Assembly: GCA_003013855.2 (NCBI GenBank)
Contig: PVNU02002353.1
Location: 2,294,001-2,358,000, forward strand
DNA length: 64,000 bases
Reading direction: 5' to 3'
Source: Liriodendron chinense
Lineage: Eukaryota > Streptophyta > Magnoliopsida > Magnoliales > Magnoliaceae
The notes under the pieces were generated by a model, which worked only from the letters and a program-made list of their open reading frames with translations, did not search any database and was not told the origin of the DNA. Each line of letters opens with the position of its first letter. Positions within the stretch are counted from its first letter, which is position 1. Made by a program: the position numbers and the translations under genes. This document shows, one piece after another, positions 11,054-22,200 of the stretch.

Positions 11054-11684
11054 TGATGGTAAATAATGGTCAACAGACAAGGTGGGGAGGTCTTCCAATC
11101 TGGACAGCTGGATGACCTTGATCTTTTTCCGCGAAGTGGTCTGGATTGAAGATTTCTCAAACCCTGCGAAACATACGACAAGGCTAAAGGGGGTGGCTGG
11201 GGTCCAGCCGTTAACCCTCCGATGCCTAAGTTAGTTGGATCTTGAAAAAGATTGAATATCTCTCTTTAAATGGGTTTTTGCATCGTACCTTGGTAATGAA
11301 GAGGACGTGATCATTTATAGACTTAGGTTGACAAAGCTATCTTCCTTTCGGGGAGACGTGATTCTCGCGGGTTGCCAACTAGGCTCTCGAGATCTTAGGA
11401 ATTTTCTGGTAACAAACGAGGATCTCGATCCCTATTCACTGGGACTGATGATCTTTCCTCCTGATATCACGGCGTGGACCTAAGATCACGGGTTTGCAAT
11501 TCAGCTCGTTCCAAGGTTAGCCCCTGGAACTTTTGCTGAGACGACCTTCATCGTATCGGATCAACCCGACCAGCCTTTATCGGGTAGGCTTGACCCGACT
11601 TGTATTCGAAGTTTGAAATGGTCGGCTCGACCTTGCTAGGTCAGTTCAATTCTCTCTTCTCAGGTCGGCTCTTTTCCCACAACA
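11054..11684 (-). repeat. LTR (631 bp) of the minus-strand element
   Basis: Begins TGTTGTGGG and ends ACCATCA (TG...CA) on the minus strand. A TATA-like TCTATAAATG lies near 11311-11320. Only one LTR is present. Confidence 0.55.
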
Positions 11685-13394
11685 GTCATAATCTTATGAT
11701 CTTCTGAATCCAAAGTTGTTCTATGACATTTAGTCAATTGTAGATACTGCAAGTTTCATTGGCTAATCGACTCCATTCTTGTAATATTGCACAATCAAGG
11801 AGACCAAAATAAAAAAAAAACAAAGAAGAAGAGGATCGCTATGGCCAATTTTACTAAAAACACAAAAACACCTAAATTCCAAACAATACTTATCATTAGC
11901 TGTCGTGTGCAGCCCAGACGCATTTTCCACGTGCTAGGTGGTGTTCTCAGGCCTAAAATGAGCTGGCAAAATATACAGACGTGTGGATAAAACATATACA
12001 TCGATCACCCCACACAGTCCTGTGACCATAGAGATCATCACCATGCAATCTGCATCCATCCGCAATTAAAACAGGGATTTCAATAGCCAAGATTGACCTA
12101 CAACTATGCCACGTGAATATTTAATTTGTCCCATGCACCTAATTAACCTTTGCTTTGAGTATTCCTTCCTGCTTCTGATGATCTGCAGACCAACTCCTCT
12201 CCCTACGAATCACTTTTCTAATGTTATAGTATAGTACTGGTGGGCCAGGCATGTGGGCATGGAATGTGATCTAGTGGTTTTGGTGGGAGATGGGCACAGA
12301 AGCGAGAGTTAGTCAATACTCTAGTACAGACGAATGGCTGGTAAATACACACTTTCAAATTGCACAAGTGGCATGCGTTAGCTCAACTCAATTGCACAAG
12401 TTATGATAGCCATGTTAGATAGGCTATGTTCCAAAATTCAAATTGATTTAATGTTCTTAAACTTTGAATAGTACCATTGATTACCTTCATTTGGCCACCA
12501 TTAACTATTCATCAATGAATTGGTCGAAAAATCAAGTCACTATATATTTATGTTTAATATCCATAATCAAAGCCCATAACTTGTATGATTTATCTCAAGA
12601 TCATGGTATTCTACTTATATAATTTCATAAAGCAAGGGAGCATTTTCGAGCTGACGGGCTACACTTAAGAAATGACCTCAATATGTTTTCGTTTGAGTAA
12701 ATACCTTCACATTTCCTTCAAAATGTTAAATTTTTAGCTTCTCAATAAAAATCATTGTGTAGGTAAATCTGTCCAAAGCTACATAAATTATGTACAAGTA
12801 GTAAGTACGCGAAGAAATTAATGATCACATGCGTTTGAATATATGATAGCTGTGTGGGGCCTATTGTGTGTGTCTATCACAGCCATTCATTATACATGCC
12901 TCCTAATACCATGGCCTATATTTCAAAACTAATCATGATTTGAAAGCTTTCAAGAGAACCCCACCAAAATGAAAGAATAGACTAAAACTAAGGTCATTGG
13001 ACCACCTAAATAAATAGGTACTTTGAGGCATGGTGGTACATCCACCTGAGTTTCTTTATCCATGATTATTCTTTGATAGCTGTGAGCATGAGTAGCAACT
13101 CATTCACAGTTTGTATTCCACCTACACATCATCAGCCCTAGACAACTCAAAATATAATTTACTTGTTTATTGGCTGTTTTCCCATTGAAAAGGAAAGGAA
13201 GAGTGGTTGAAGAGTCACATGGCCAAACAGCTTGACCTGACTACCTAAATGCCCTTTGTTTTTACTTCAAACCATTCTAATGTCGGCTCATTTGGCAGCA
13301 TGGATTTGAAGACCTCGTAGCTTTATTGGTAAAATCCACTAAACGTGCAAGTTTTAAAATCCAAGTTTCCAAATGAGCCCTTTGTCAGCCTCAG
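11685..13394. other. Intergenic, no gene recognised
   Basis: AT-rich sequence with only short unrelated frames. I see no transposon ends, RNA gene or conserved coding motif. A complementary pair of short frames near 11787-12001 is a shadow of an A-rich tract. Confidence 0.4.
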
Positions 13395-13474
13395 CTAAGC
13401 CTCACGATAACTGATTGGGTCGGCTACATGAAATCTAAGCCTCACGATAACTGATTGGGTCGGCTACATGAAAT
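13395..13474 (-). mobile_element. RTE-type LINE 3' terminus, perfectly duplicated
   Basis: Two identical 40-base units (13395-13434 and 13435-13474). On the minus strand each contains CATGTAGCCGACCCAATCAG and ends in GGCTTA. The same terminus, CATGTAGCCGACCCAATTAA then GGATAAGGCTTA, ends the RTE fragment at 36331-36566, which identifies it. Confidence 0.6.
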
Positions 13475-13476
13475 CT

Positions 13477-14075
13477 TACACGGATTGTATCCTCAGTCCT
13501 GAGCTCTATGTGGCTCACCCTGATGTGTGTGTTTTATCCATGCCATCCATCCATTTAATGAATCATTTTAGAGCATAAGCTCATAAAAGAGGTAGATCAA
13601 GGGACAGAGAGCCACACCACAGGAAGCCGTGCTAATAATGATGCCATTGTTGAAACCTCCCAAGGTCTCACCTGGATGTTTATTTACCATCGAAACTTAC
13701 TCATAAGGTTGCATAGACCTGAATGAAGGAAAAACACAAATTATCAAAGCTCCCACCTTGATGTTTATTTGCCATGGAACCTACTCATAAGGTTACATAG
13801 ACCTGGATAGAGGAAAACACAAATATCAGCTTGATAAAAAAAAATCCTGTGGCCCTAAGAAGTTGAAGTTTTCATGAGTGGGCGTTCATTCCTCACTCTT
13901 TTGTGGTGTGGTCTACCTGAGCTTTTGATGGCCTCGTTTTTTGAGCTCATACATTTAAATGATCTAGAAAAATGGATGGACAGCATTGGATAAAGGCAAA
14001 TGCATTATGGTGGGCCCACTGAGCTCCTGACAGGATGGGGTCCGTCCTTGCAAGGGCAGGACGCAACCGGCGCTC
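13477..14075. mobile_element. Hairpin MITE, full-length diverged copy
   Basis: The left end is CGGATTGTATCCTCAGTCC and the right end in reverse complement is GGAGCGCCGGTTGCGTCCTG. The family order is kept: TTTTATCCATGCC, CCATCCATCCATT, the ACCACACCACAGG arm, the loop GATGTTTATTTGCCATGG, then the inverted arm ending TACATTAT-like before GTGGGCCCACTGAGC. Part of the loop (about 13675-13730 and 13750-13815) is duplicated. Confidence 0.7.
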
Positions 14076-14084
14076 CTGATCAAG

Positions 14085-14531
14085 GGGAGCGGATCGGGTG
14101 TTACCCTTACCACGTGGGCCCACCTTGATGAATATGTTATATATATCCAGGCTATCCTTTCATTTTTTCAGCTCATGTTAAGGGTGTGATCCCAAATTTT
14201 AGGCGGATCCAAATCTCAGGTGGACCTACACGGGAAGCAGTAGTAAATGACCATAAAATACGAGCCACAAAAGTTTTAGATCAACATATTCTTATATTTT
14301 ACAATCATCTGGTTGACCTTATCGCCGAGTTGGATGGCAAATAAACATTATATTGGACCTTAGAAAGTTTTTAATGGTGGACATTCAATAACGACTGTTT
14401 CATGTGGTATGGTCTGCATTAGACTTGGATCTGCTTAATTTTTTTTGTACGAAAAAACTAATGAAAGGCCTGGATATACAACACATCATCAAGGTGGGCC
14501 TCACGGTAAATGTAACACCTAATCCACTCTA
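14085..14531. mobile_element. Hairpin MITE (GCGGATCGGGTGTTACCC type)
   Basis: The left end is GGGAGCGGATCGGGTGTTAC and the right end in reverse complement is AGAGTGGATTAGGTGTTACA. The flanks CTGATCAAG (14076-14084) and CTCATCAAA (14532-14540) agree at 7 of 9 positions, a decayed 9-bp duplication. It lies directly beside the copy at 13477-14075. Confidence 0.65.
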
Positions 14532-16557
14532 CTCATCAAACGATTCCCAGAACATTGCCTCACCCAAATGTTAGGCCCGTCTGATGAACAAGTGGGCCAG
14601 GTTAATAAAAAGAATGCACAGTTGAATAAATCAACCAACGGCTCACACTCAACATTCGCATGAGTCCCATCCAACGAGCAGACTTGATTGATTTTGGACC
14701 AGGGTATCTCCATATCACGCCAAGACAAGAAACCCTGTTGCATGGAAGGGACGTGTGGGACCCACTGGATCAACGGTCTGAATCGCTCTGCTTGCTCATC
14801 ATGAACAGGCCAAAAACAAACAAACGTTTGGTCACAGATGGCTAGACGAGAAAGCAACGGTGCCCACCCAGTAGTCAGCACGTGCCACCTTTTCTACCTT
14901 CCTCGATCCCAGCTACGCTGCCAACCCCAACTTGCATTTTTGCTGTTCCTTGGAAGTATATGAATCAGCAGACCAACGTGGTACATGTTTCTGTGATGAA
15001 GTCATTGATTTGATGGGCCCACTTCCACGGACCGTGTAATATGATTATTATTTTTAGCCTTTGATTTAGACATCCAAGATGGACCCACAACTTCAACGGC
15101 CTGCGTTAACACACATGTTCGGTGGAGGGTGCACCCTGCTTTGTCAATTGTCAAGTCAAGTCGTCAGTGATTGTACGGTACCAACCACCCTTTGCTCATG
15201 TGCACTAACCTGGAGGCAATAGAATTAAAAAAAAATATATTATCATTTTGAAGTTTTTATAAACCGTCAATTCTCTTGGTATAAAGGTACCCCAGATGAT
15301 GAGTTTAACAGACGATTTTAGCATATGGTCATCTTCATCATAGGGCCATGTTATGCAATGGTTCAGATATTCTATACACTTAATAGAATTGCACGCGTGC
15401 TGCATGCAGATGTGCGTGTGTACATTCTCGATTCCTCTAGAGGATGTGTATACAGAAGTTCGCTGCCCGACACTCTACGTCAGGACAGTAGCCACTAGAT
15501 CTCGTCATGCTTCAATGATCCAAACCGTTTATATGACGGCCTGATGCTAATATTCCAATATCAAAATTCCTTCTGGGCTATCCCTATCCACGGTGAAGCC
15601 CATCAAAATAACGGTTTGGATCATTGAAACAGGGCCCATATCCAATGGCTACGGTATCAACGCATCCATGTCTGGGTGACGTAATCAACAGTGGGATCTA
15701 ATGTTTAGTGTCGACGCATCCATGTCTGTGTGACATAATCAACAGTTTAGATGGAAAATAAACATTACAGTGGGCCCCAGAAGGCTTTTAATGGTGGGCG
15801 TTCAATTCACCACTGTTTCCTTATGGTGTGGTCCACCTGAGATCTGGATCTGTCTCATTTTTTGGATCGTGCACTAAAATAATCTGGAAAAATGGACGGA
15901 CAGCGTGGATATAACATATACATCATGGTGATCAATATCTAATCCGAACCCTACCTTGAACGGTTCAGATCATCATGCACATGATTCAACTAGTGGAATC
16001 GAGATTCACTTGAGCCGTCGCGCGGACTACGAGACCGAGGAGTAGGTGTGTCTGCCCGAATATTCGGATCCTCAGAACTCCTTTTTTTCTGATGACCAAA
16101 TTACCCCGGGGTAGTTGTCTTTGTAACAGGTCAAACTGTGGCGAACGGTTCTGTGATCCAGACCGTTCATTCGATGGATTCATCATGTATAATTCATGCA
16201 CCAATCCCCAGATTGGTAGATCTTAGCTTTTGTGATTGAATGTGAACCATTGGTGTTGATTATTTCTTAACCATCGTGTTTGGCCAGCAATTGAAGGATC
16301 ATGATTTCCCATCTGAGGTATTTTTGGTACATGGGCCTGTAATGTTAGCTGTTTGGCTATACGAGTGTGGCCCGCCTGATGAGTGCCTGAGTGATTTATC
16401 TGATGGATGGTGCAGATTCAGCATACATGTGACATGTCGGCACACGTGCGAGCAAGGACATTTGCTGTTTTTTCTTTTTCTCAAAGCATGGCTCTTCGAT
16501 TCATTCACGCGTAGCACCAGATAGAAGCGTAGATTGATATGATATTATCTTGTCGTA
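14532..16557. other. Intergenic, no gene recognised
   Basis: Short frames on both strands (for example 14519-14881 minus and 15986-16204 minus) show no family motifs. The only structured content is the half hairpin MITE at 15745-15935 and a repeated CATCCATGTCTG-GTGACATAATCAACAG phrase (about 15662-15690 and 15717-15745). Confidence 0.4.
15745..15935. mobile_element. Half copy of the hairpin MITE
   Basis: It holds the second half of the family only: AATAAACATTACAGTGGGC, GGTGGGCGTTCAATTCACC, TGTGGTCCACCTGAG, then AAAATGGACGGACAGCGTGG and TATACATCATGGTG. No left arm, so the copy cannot fold as a hairpin. Confidence 0.65.
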
Positions 16558-16566
16558 GTCCTCAGG

Positions 16567-17094
16567 GGAGTCGGATTGCGTCCTGAATTACTCAGTACGC
16601 TCTTATCGTACTGAGTAAACTCAGTTGGGCCCACTGTAAATGTATGTTTTTTATCTACACCGTCCATCCACTTTTCCAAATCATTTAAGGGGTTGAAACC
16701 AAAATTGAGGAATATCCAAAACTCAGGTGGACCATACCACAAGAAACAGTGGGTATAATGATTTCCACCGTTGAAACCTTTATAGGGCCCACAGTGATGT
16801 TTATTTGTCATCCAACCTGTTCACAAGATCACACAGACATTGATGAAGGGAAACAAAATATATATCAACTTGATCCAAAACTTCTGCGCCCCCAAGAATT
16901 TTTCAACAGTACAAGTTCATTCACATTGTTTCCTGTGGTGTGGTCCATTTCAACTTTATATGCTTCTTTTTTGTCTCAAAACATAAAATAATCTCTTAAA
17001 ATGGATGAACGGAGTGGATTAAATACATAAATCACGGTGGACCCCGCAGAGTTTACTCAAGCGTACTGAGTTACTCAATAGGCAATCCGCTTCC
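16567..17094. mobile_element. Mutator-like hairpin MITE with perfect 9-bp TSD
   Basis: Flanked by GTCCTCAGG at 16558-16566 and 17095-17103, an exact 9-bp duplication. The ends are GGAGTCGGATTGC and, reversed, GGAAGCGGATTGC, followed by inverted TACTGAGT-type phrases. The two arms pair along most of the 528 bp and leave a loop near GATGTTTATTTGTCATCC. Nine-base duplications with long inverted ends are typical of Mutator-like elements. There is no transposase. Confidence 0.85.
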
Positions 17095-17484
17095 GTCCTC
17101 AGGATTCTTTTGAAGTTTGATGGTAGGATGGACGGCTACAATCCTAACTTGCTGTGGCCACGTGGGGACCCTTTTTTAAAACCCTTGATTACTTGAATAA
17201 AAAAAAGAAAAAAAGAAAAGTAGATGCACGTGAGTCCGCGCGTGGCTTGAGCATGTGCACTTATTCAATGGTTGGCGAATCCAAGTCCAATTTTCTTTTT
17301 TAGATCTAAATTTCAGCGTACATGGCATCTCTTTTATTGATCCGAACCGTCCATCTGGTGGCACCTGAACTATGGACGGTTCATGAATGAGCGTAGATTG
17401 ACCCAAATGTAGTTTACAAATGGTCACATAGTTTCCGAAACACCGACGGTGGAGGGCGCATTTGGTGGAGTGCAGGCGCAGCAC

Positions 17485-17988
17485 GGGAGCTGATTAGGTG
17501 AGACCCCGGATCCACAAGGCAGGTGGAACCCCTGACTGTGGGGATCACAGTGATTTATATGCCTTAAATCCACACCGTCCAATCATTTTGAAAGCTCATT
17601 TTAGGGCACGATCCCCAAAATGTAGCTGATTCAAATCTTAGGTGGACCACGCCACAGGAAACAGCCTTGGTTGAATCATCGTCATTAAAAAATTCATGGA
17701 TTCCACCGGAATGTTTATTTACCATCCAACCTGTTGATAAGGTCGCAAACACCTAGATGAAGAGATCACATAAATATCATCTTGATCTAAAGCTATTATG
17801 GCCCACAAAAAGTTTTTAATGGTCAATCACCGCAGTTTCCTGTACTACGGTCCATTTGAGATTTGAAACTGCTTCAGTTTTTGGATCATGCCCTAAAATG
17901 AGCTTTCAATACAGATGGACGGCGTAGATGCAGTCACACACACATCAAAGTGGGCCCCACAGTCAGGGGTTTCACCTAATCCGCTCCC
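17485..17988. mobile_element. Mutator-like hairpin MITE with perfect 9-bp TSD
   Basis: Flanked by GCGCAGCAC at 17476-17484 and 17989-17997. The ends are GGGAGCTGATTAGGTGAGAC and, reversed, GGGAGCGGATTAGGTGAAAC. The interior is the standard family, with TTTTAGGGCACGATCC in the left arm mirrored by GGATCATGCCCTAAAA in the right arm. Confidence 0.87.
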
Positions 17989-17997
17989 GCGCAGCAC

Positions 17998-18590
17998 AAG
18001 CCAAGGTGTGGGGCCAATGCTACAGTGATCCGACCAAATGCTATTATGGACCCTACTCAGGATGGCCCACGCACCAAAAATATCCTAAGTAAAAAATATC
18101 AATAAAAGACCGTTAACATTAAAAAAATAAAGCAACGGTTCACTTTCAAAGAAAAATAAAAAGGCCAAATGTTCGATCTTTTGGTGCATGGTCCACCGAT
18201 TGGGTCCATTACGAAATATGTACCGTTGATCCAACCTGTAATGATGATCTTCCCAACTTTTGATGGAGCATGCCTTAAAATTTTCGCATCAGTTGAATCT
18301 GGACCATTGTTGTATTTTACTAACTTTCTCCGCTGATCTCAGTGTCAGAAACTTTTCAACGGGATAGATTTCATGGAATTTATATCTATCCACGTGGTCC
18401 CACCAGATCCACGGTGTGGATCACAGAAACCTGGGCCCTACCCGTACAAACTCACGGATCGAGGAAATTACAGCGCACATGTCCTCGCCCCTCCCGAGGA
18501 TCATATACATCTTCTCTTACTAAGTAATTGAACGAAAAGACGAGGGGCATTATCGACCTTTACCAACAACGATTGCCACTCCTCGTTCCC
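17998..18590 (+). promoter_or_regulatory. Upstream region of the GPT gene
   Basis: About 590 bases between the hairpin MITE and the TATA box. No transposon is recognised in it. Specific cis-elements cannot be called with confidence by eye. Confidence 0.35.
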
Positions 18591-18600
18591 TATATAAAAC
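18591..18600 (+). promoter_or_regulatory. TATA box of the GPT gene
   Basis: TATATAAAAC lies about 630 bases before the GPT start codon, in CCCTATATAAAACTCC. This is a strong plant TATA match and predicts transcription from about 18620-18625. The long leader to 19223 is CT-rich like plant 5' UTRs. Confidence 0.55.
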
Positions 18601-18620
18601 TCCGTCACCTAACTGCATTT

Positions 18621-19223
18621 TTCAATGCAAAAGGAGATCGTCTCTCCTTCTCTCACGGCATTGGAAAGAAAAGCAGGATCGAATCTCTAGGGTTTTTCCG
18701 CAGTTCTGAAAATATCCTGCTTTCCGATCCGTTCCAATCGCATCTCCTCCAAAACTCTCCAGGCTCGCTCGGTTTCTCGACGTTTCCGTCCAAAATCCCG
18801 TACGAAACAGCCGATTCTGTTGTTTTCTCGGGGTTTCAGTCCAAGAGACGGAGCTGATCGCAGTTTCCTCGGTTTCTTCGATCTGTCCGTCGAATAATCA
18901 GCGGATTCTGAGATTTCTCGAGGTTTTTGTCGAGACGAAGCGGATCGGAGAAAACAGCAGATTCTGAGGTCAGATCCTCTGTTTTCCACGTTCCTTTTAC
19001 TAAATCGTCGAAAACACCAGAGGATCGCAGTGTTTTTCTAGATTTCCGAGCTGTTGAGTGATATTTTTAGATCGGTTGATAAAAAAAATCGCGTGATCTG
19101 ATCTGAGAGACCCGTCCGATTTCTCAAATTTCTCTTGAAAACCTTGAAAGATTTCTAAGTTCTCCTTTCCGTTTGCCCCAATCACCTCATAGAAAATCTG
19201 TTTGTTGAATCTTCATCGAGACC
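18621..19223 (+). other. Predicted GPT 5' untranslated leader (about 600 nt)
   Basis: The region between the predicted start site and the GPT ATG is rich in TTTCTC/GGTTTC phrases and repeats CGGATTCTGAG-like words. A 21-codon upstream frame starts at 18625 and stops at 18690. It lies so near the predicted cap that inclusion in the mRNA is uncertain. No splice sites were assigned, so a leader intron cannot be excluded. Confidence 0.4.
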
Positions 19224-22200
19224 ATGATCTGCTCAGTAAAGCAATCAGCCATGGCTCCTGCCATGTCTGATCTCCTACGGTACAAATCACCTACTCCGAA
19301 GCTGCAACTCCCGTCCCTCCCTTCCATTTCTTCCAAGAAATGCCCCAAATCCTTTCTACACATTGGAAAGCCCCTCTATCTCTCATCCGTTGAATTCACT
19401 TCTCTCAAATCGTCGAGGCCTCAAAAGCTGAAATTTGAATGTGAGGCATACGAAGCGGACCGGTCAGAGAACATCCCAATCCCTGACGAACAGGTACGAT
19501 CTGCTGCAGCGCAGAAGCTGAAAATCGGCATCTACTTTGCGACGTGGTGGGCATTGAATGTTGTATTCAACATCTACAACAAGAAGGTGCTTAATGCCTT
19601 TCCGTACCCATGGCTCACGTCTACCCTGTCGCTTGCGACGGGATCCTTGATGATGTTGATCTCGTGGGCGACAAGGATTGCTGAAGCACCAAAGACTGAT
19701 CTCGAGTTCTGGAAAGCCCTTGCACCGGTAAGACGATTTAGGGTTTTGAGAGTTTTAGGGTGTAATTTTATGGTTTTGGCTTCTCTTGTCCTGTATTTAT
19801 TCTTCTTTTCTATAGGTGGCAGTGGCCCATACGATAGGGCATGTGGCGGCGACGGTGAGCATGTCGAAGGTGGCGGTGTCATTCACGCATATAATCAAGA
19901 GTGGTGAACCAGCTTTTAGCGTTCTGGTGTCAAGGTTTCTATTGGGTGAGACGTTTCCGGTATCGGTTTATCTATCGCTTCTGCCGATTATTGGAGGTTG
20001 TGCGCTGGCTGCTGTTACGGAGCTCAATTTCAATATGATTGGTAAGAGAAGGCGAAGTTTATTCAGTGAATGGTATTTCTTTCTTTCTTTCTTTTTTACT
20101 GAGCTGTACAAAATTGATGGGTTTTCTTTGTTTTGTTGATGGAATTATTACCAAAATGCACTTGGCATCACAATGGGACTTCTGATATTGTTGAGAAGAT
20201 TATTAAAGTCACGCCCTAGATTATTAAAGTCACGTGCTTGACCTTTGAGAGTTAGGAGGGGTGAAGGGAAATTGGGAATTCTGGGGGAGATGTCCATGGG
20301 TTTTAGGGATTGGCCTGCAAGGTTTAAAAAGAGAAGGGAAAGTGATGAAATAAATTTTGATTGTATGCCCTTTGACCTCGAATGGGCACCTTTCGTTTTT
20401 TTCTGGGCTTTTTCCCTAAATTCCAAGAAAGCGGATTGCCTCCGCATGTCCCTGGCGTCCAGGAAGGGGCTCTATGGGACCACCGTGATGTATAGGTTTT
20501 ATCCACACCGTCCATCCATTTTTTTAAGATCATTTTAGGGTGCAAGTCTAAAAATTAGGTGCTCAAGTGGACCGCATCACAGGAAGCTGTGGAGATAACC
20601 ATAGAAACCTTCCCAGGGGCCACTGTGATGTTTATTTTCCATCCAACCTGTTCATAAGGTCATATAGACCTGGATGAAGGGAAACCACAAATATCAGATT
20701 GATTGAAAACTTCTGCTACTCAAAAGAAGGTTTTTAGTGATGGGAATTCAATCCCTGCAGTGTGGTCCCCTTGAGCCTTGGATCTGGATCAAATGATAGT
20801 GAGAAATGGATGGATGGCTTAGATAAAATTCATACATCACAGTGGGCCTGACAGAGCCCTGGACGGATTAACTTCCAGGTGGGGCAGGACGCAATCTGCT
20901 TCCATGTATTACTCTACTTCTTCATTGGAGCGTCATGGGTGTTTATGTGTGGGGCCCAGTTTGGTACCCTGCTCACTACAACAATTAATGCCCTGACCAA
21001 CGTCCCATTTACATGTGCTTCATGTATGCTGTTTGGGATTGGTCGTCCAGTGGTCCTGAACGTGGGACCATGCTACAGAGTTTGTAGCATGCTACAGAAT
21101 TTGTAGCATATGGGTGACCACCCCACTGTCCATGATGGATGGTTAAAACAAAATTCCATTGATCGAGTATAGTTGGATTTTTTCAAACTTTGTCGATTTC
21201 TGTGGCACATCAATGGTGGACCCAACCAGATGAGAGGTTCTGATACGAAGATTAGGATGGGCCACCTGTTCATGTAGTGGGGCAAGCTCACCTCTCTTCC
21301 TCTCTGCTGATTTGGGTCGGTGCAGGCGTATTGGTAATTCGCCCGATGTTTTGAGTGTTCAATGTTCTTTATTTTATGCTTTTGGGGCTTTTCTTTTGTT
21401 TTTGGAAATAATTTGAAGAACTTTCTGATGATAAGTATGGTTTTTGTCACATTGCTAGGGTTTATGGGGGCGATGATATCAAATCTCGCATTTGTATTCC
21501 GGAACATATTCTCGAAGAGAGGGATGAAAGGGAAAGCAGTTGGTGGAATGAACTACTACGCTTGTCTGTCTATGCTGTCTCTTGTGATTCTCACGCCTTT
21601 CGCCCTGGCAGTGGAGGGCCCACAGATGTGGGCAGCTGGCTGGGAAAATGCTGTCTCTCAGATTGGACCCCACTTTATCTGGTATTTACACAAATTGCCC
21701 ATCCTTTTCTTTTATTTCCCTTCTACTTAATGTTTGTTTCTTATTTTCTGGATCATGCCTTTTTTTTGGTATTGGTAATGGTGAAAGTAATGTAATGTGA
21801 AACACCCTGAATTACAGTGAATTATTTCCAATGGTGTTCAAGCAAATGGTGAGGAACCATTGTACCTGCACCTGATAGCTGTCTGGTGCAGTATCAAATC
21901 GTTGTGAAAATGTTGCATACTGTAATCCAATTCAGGCTTTTTCACTGGATTATTTATCCCATGTCAAACTCTATTTTTGCATTTATCATCTATGTGTGGT
22001 CTAGACTAGTAAGCTAATTTCACAAGTTTGAGATAAATGGCTCCTCTTTCTTGAGGAAGTACCCAAGTAAAATAAAAAATGAAAAAAATCTTGATGTTTC
22101 GATGATTGTTGTACTTGGGGTATCTTTCAAAATTTTGGTCAGAATGAGAATACACGATCGATTTTCCTGATGACATGAAAACCACCCAATAGTCTTCTCT

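Larger units (their letters stand above)
10728..11684 (-). mobile_element. 5' end of an LTR retrotransposon (LTR, leader, start of gag)
   Basis: On the minus strand, an LTR running TGTTGTGGG...ACCATCA is followed within a few bases by TTGGCGCCGTCTGTGGGA, the primer-site/leader motif of many plant LTR elements that do not use tRNA-Met. A short open frame beginning MAGKRKYKGKAPA follows. Sequence is lost beyond 10728, where a hairpin MITE remnant abuts. No second LTR is visible in the window. Confidence 0.65.

Noticed and set aside
18342..18857. Two plus-strand frames (61 and 109 codons) just before and within the GPT leader.
   Set aside because: They span the TATA box and leader, show no motifs, and overlap a minus-strand frame of similar length. 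Treated as chance.
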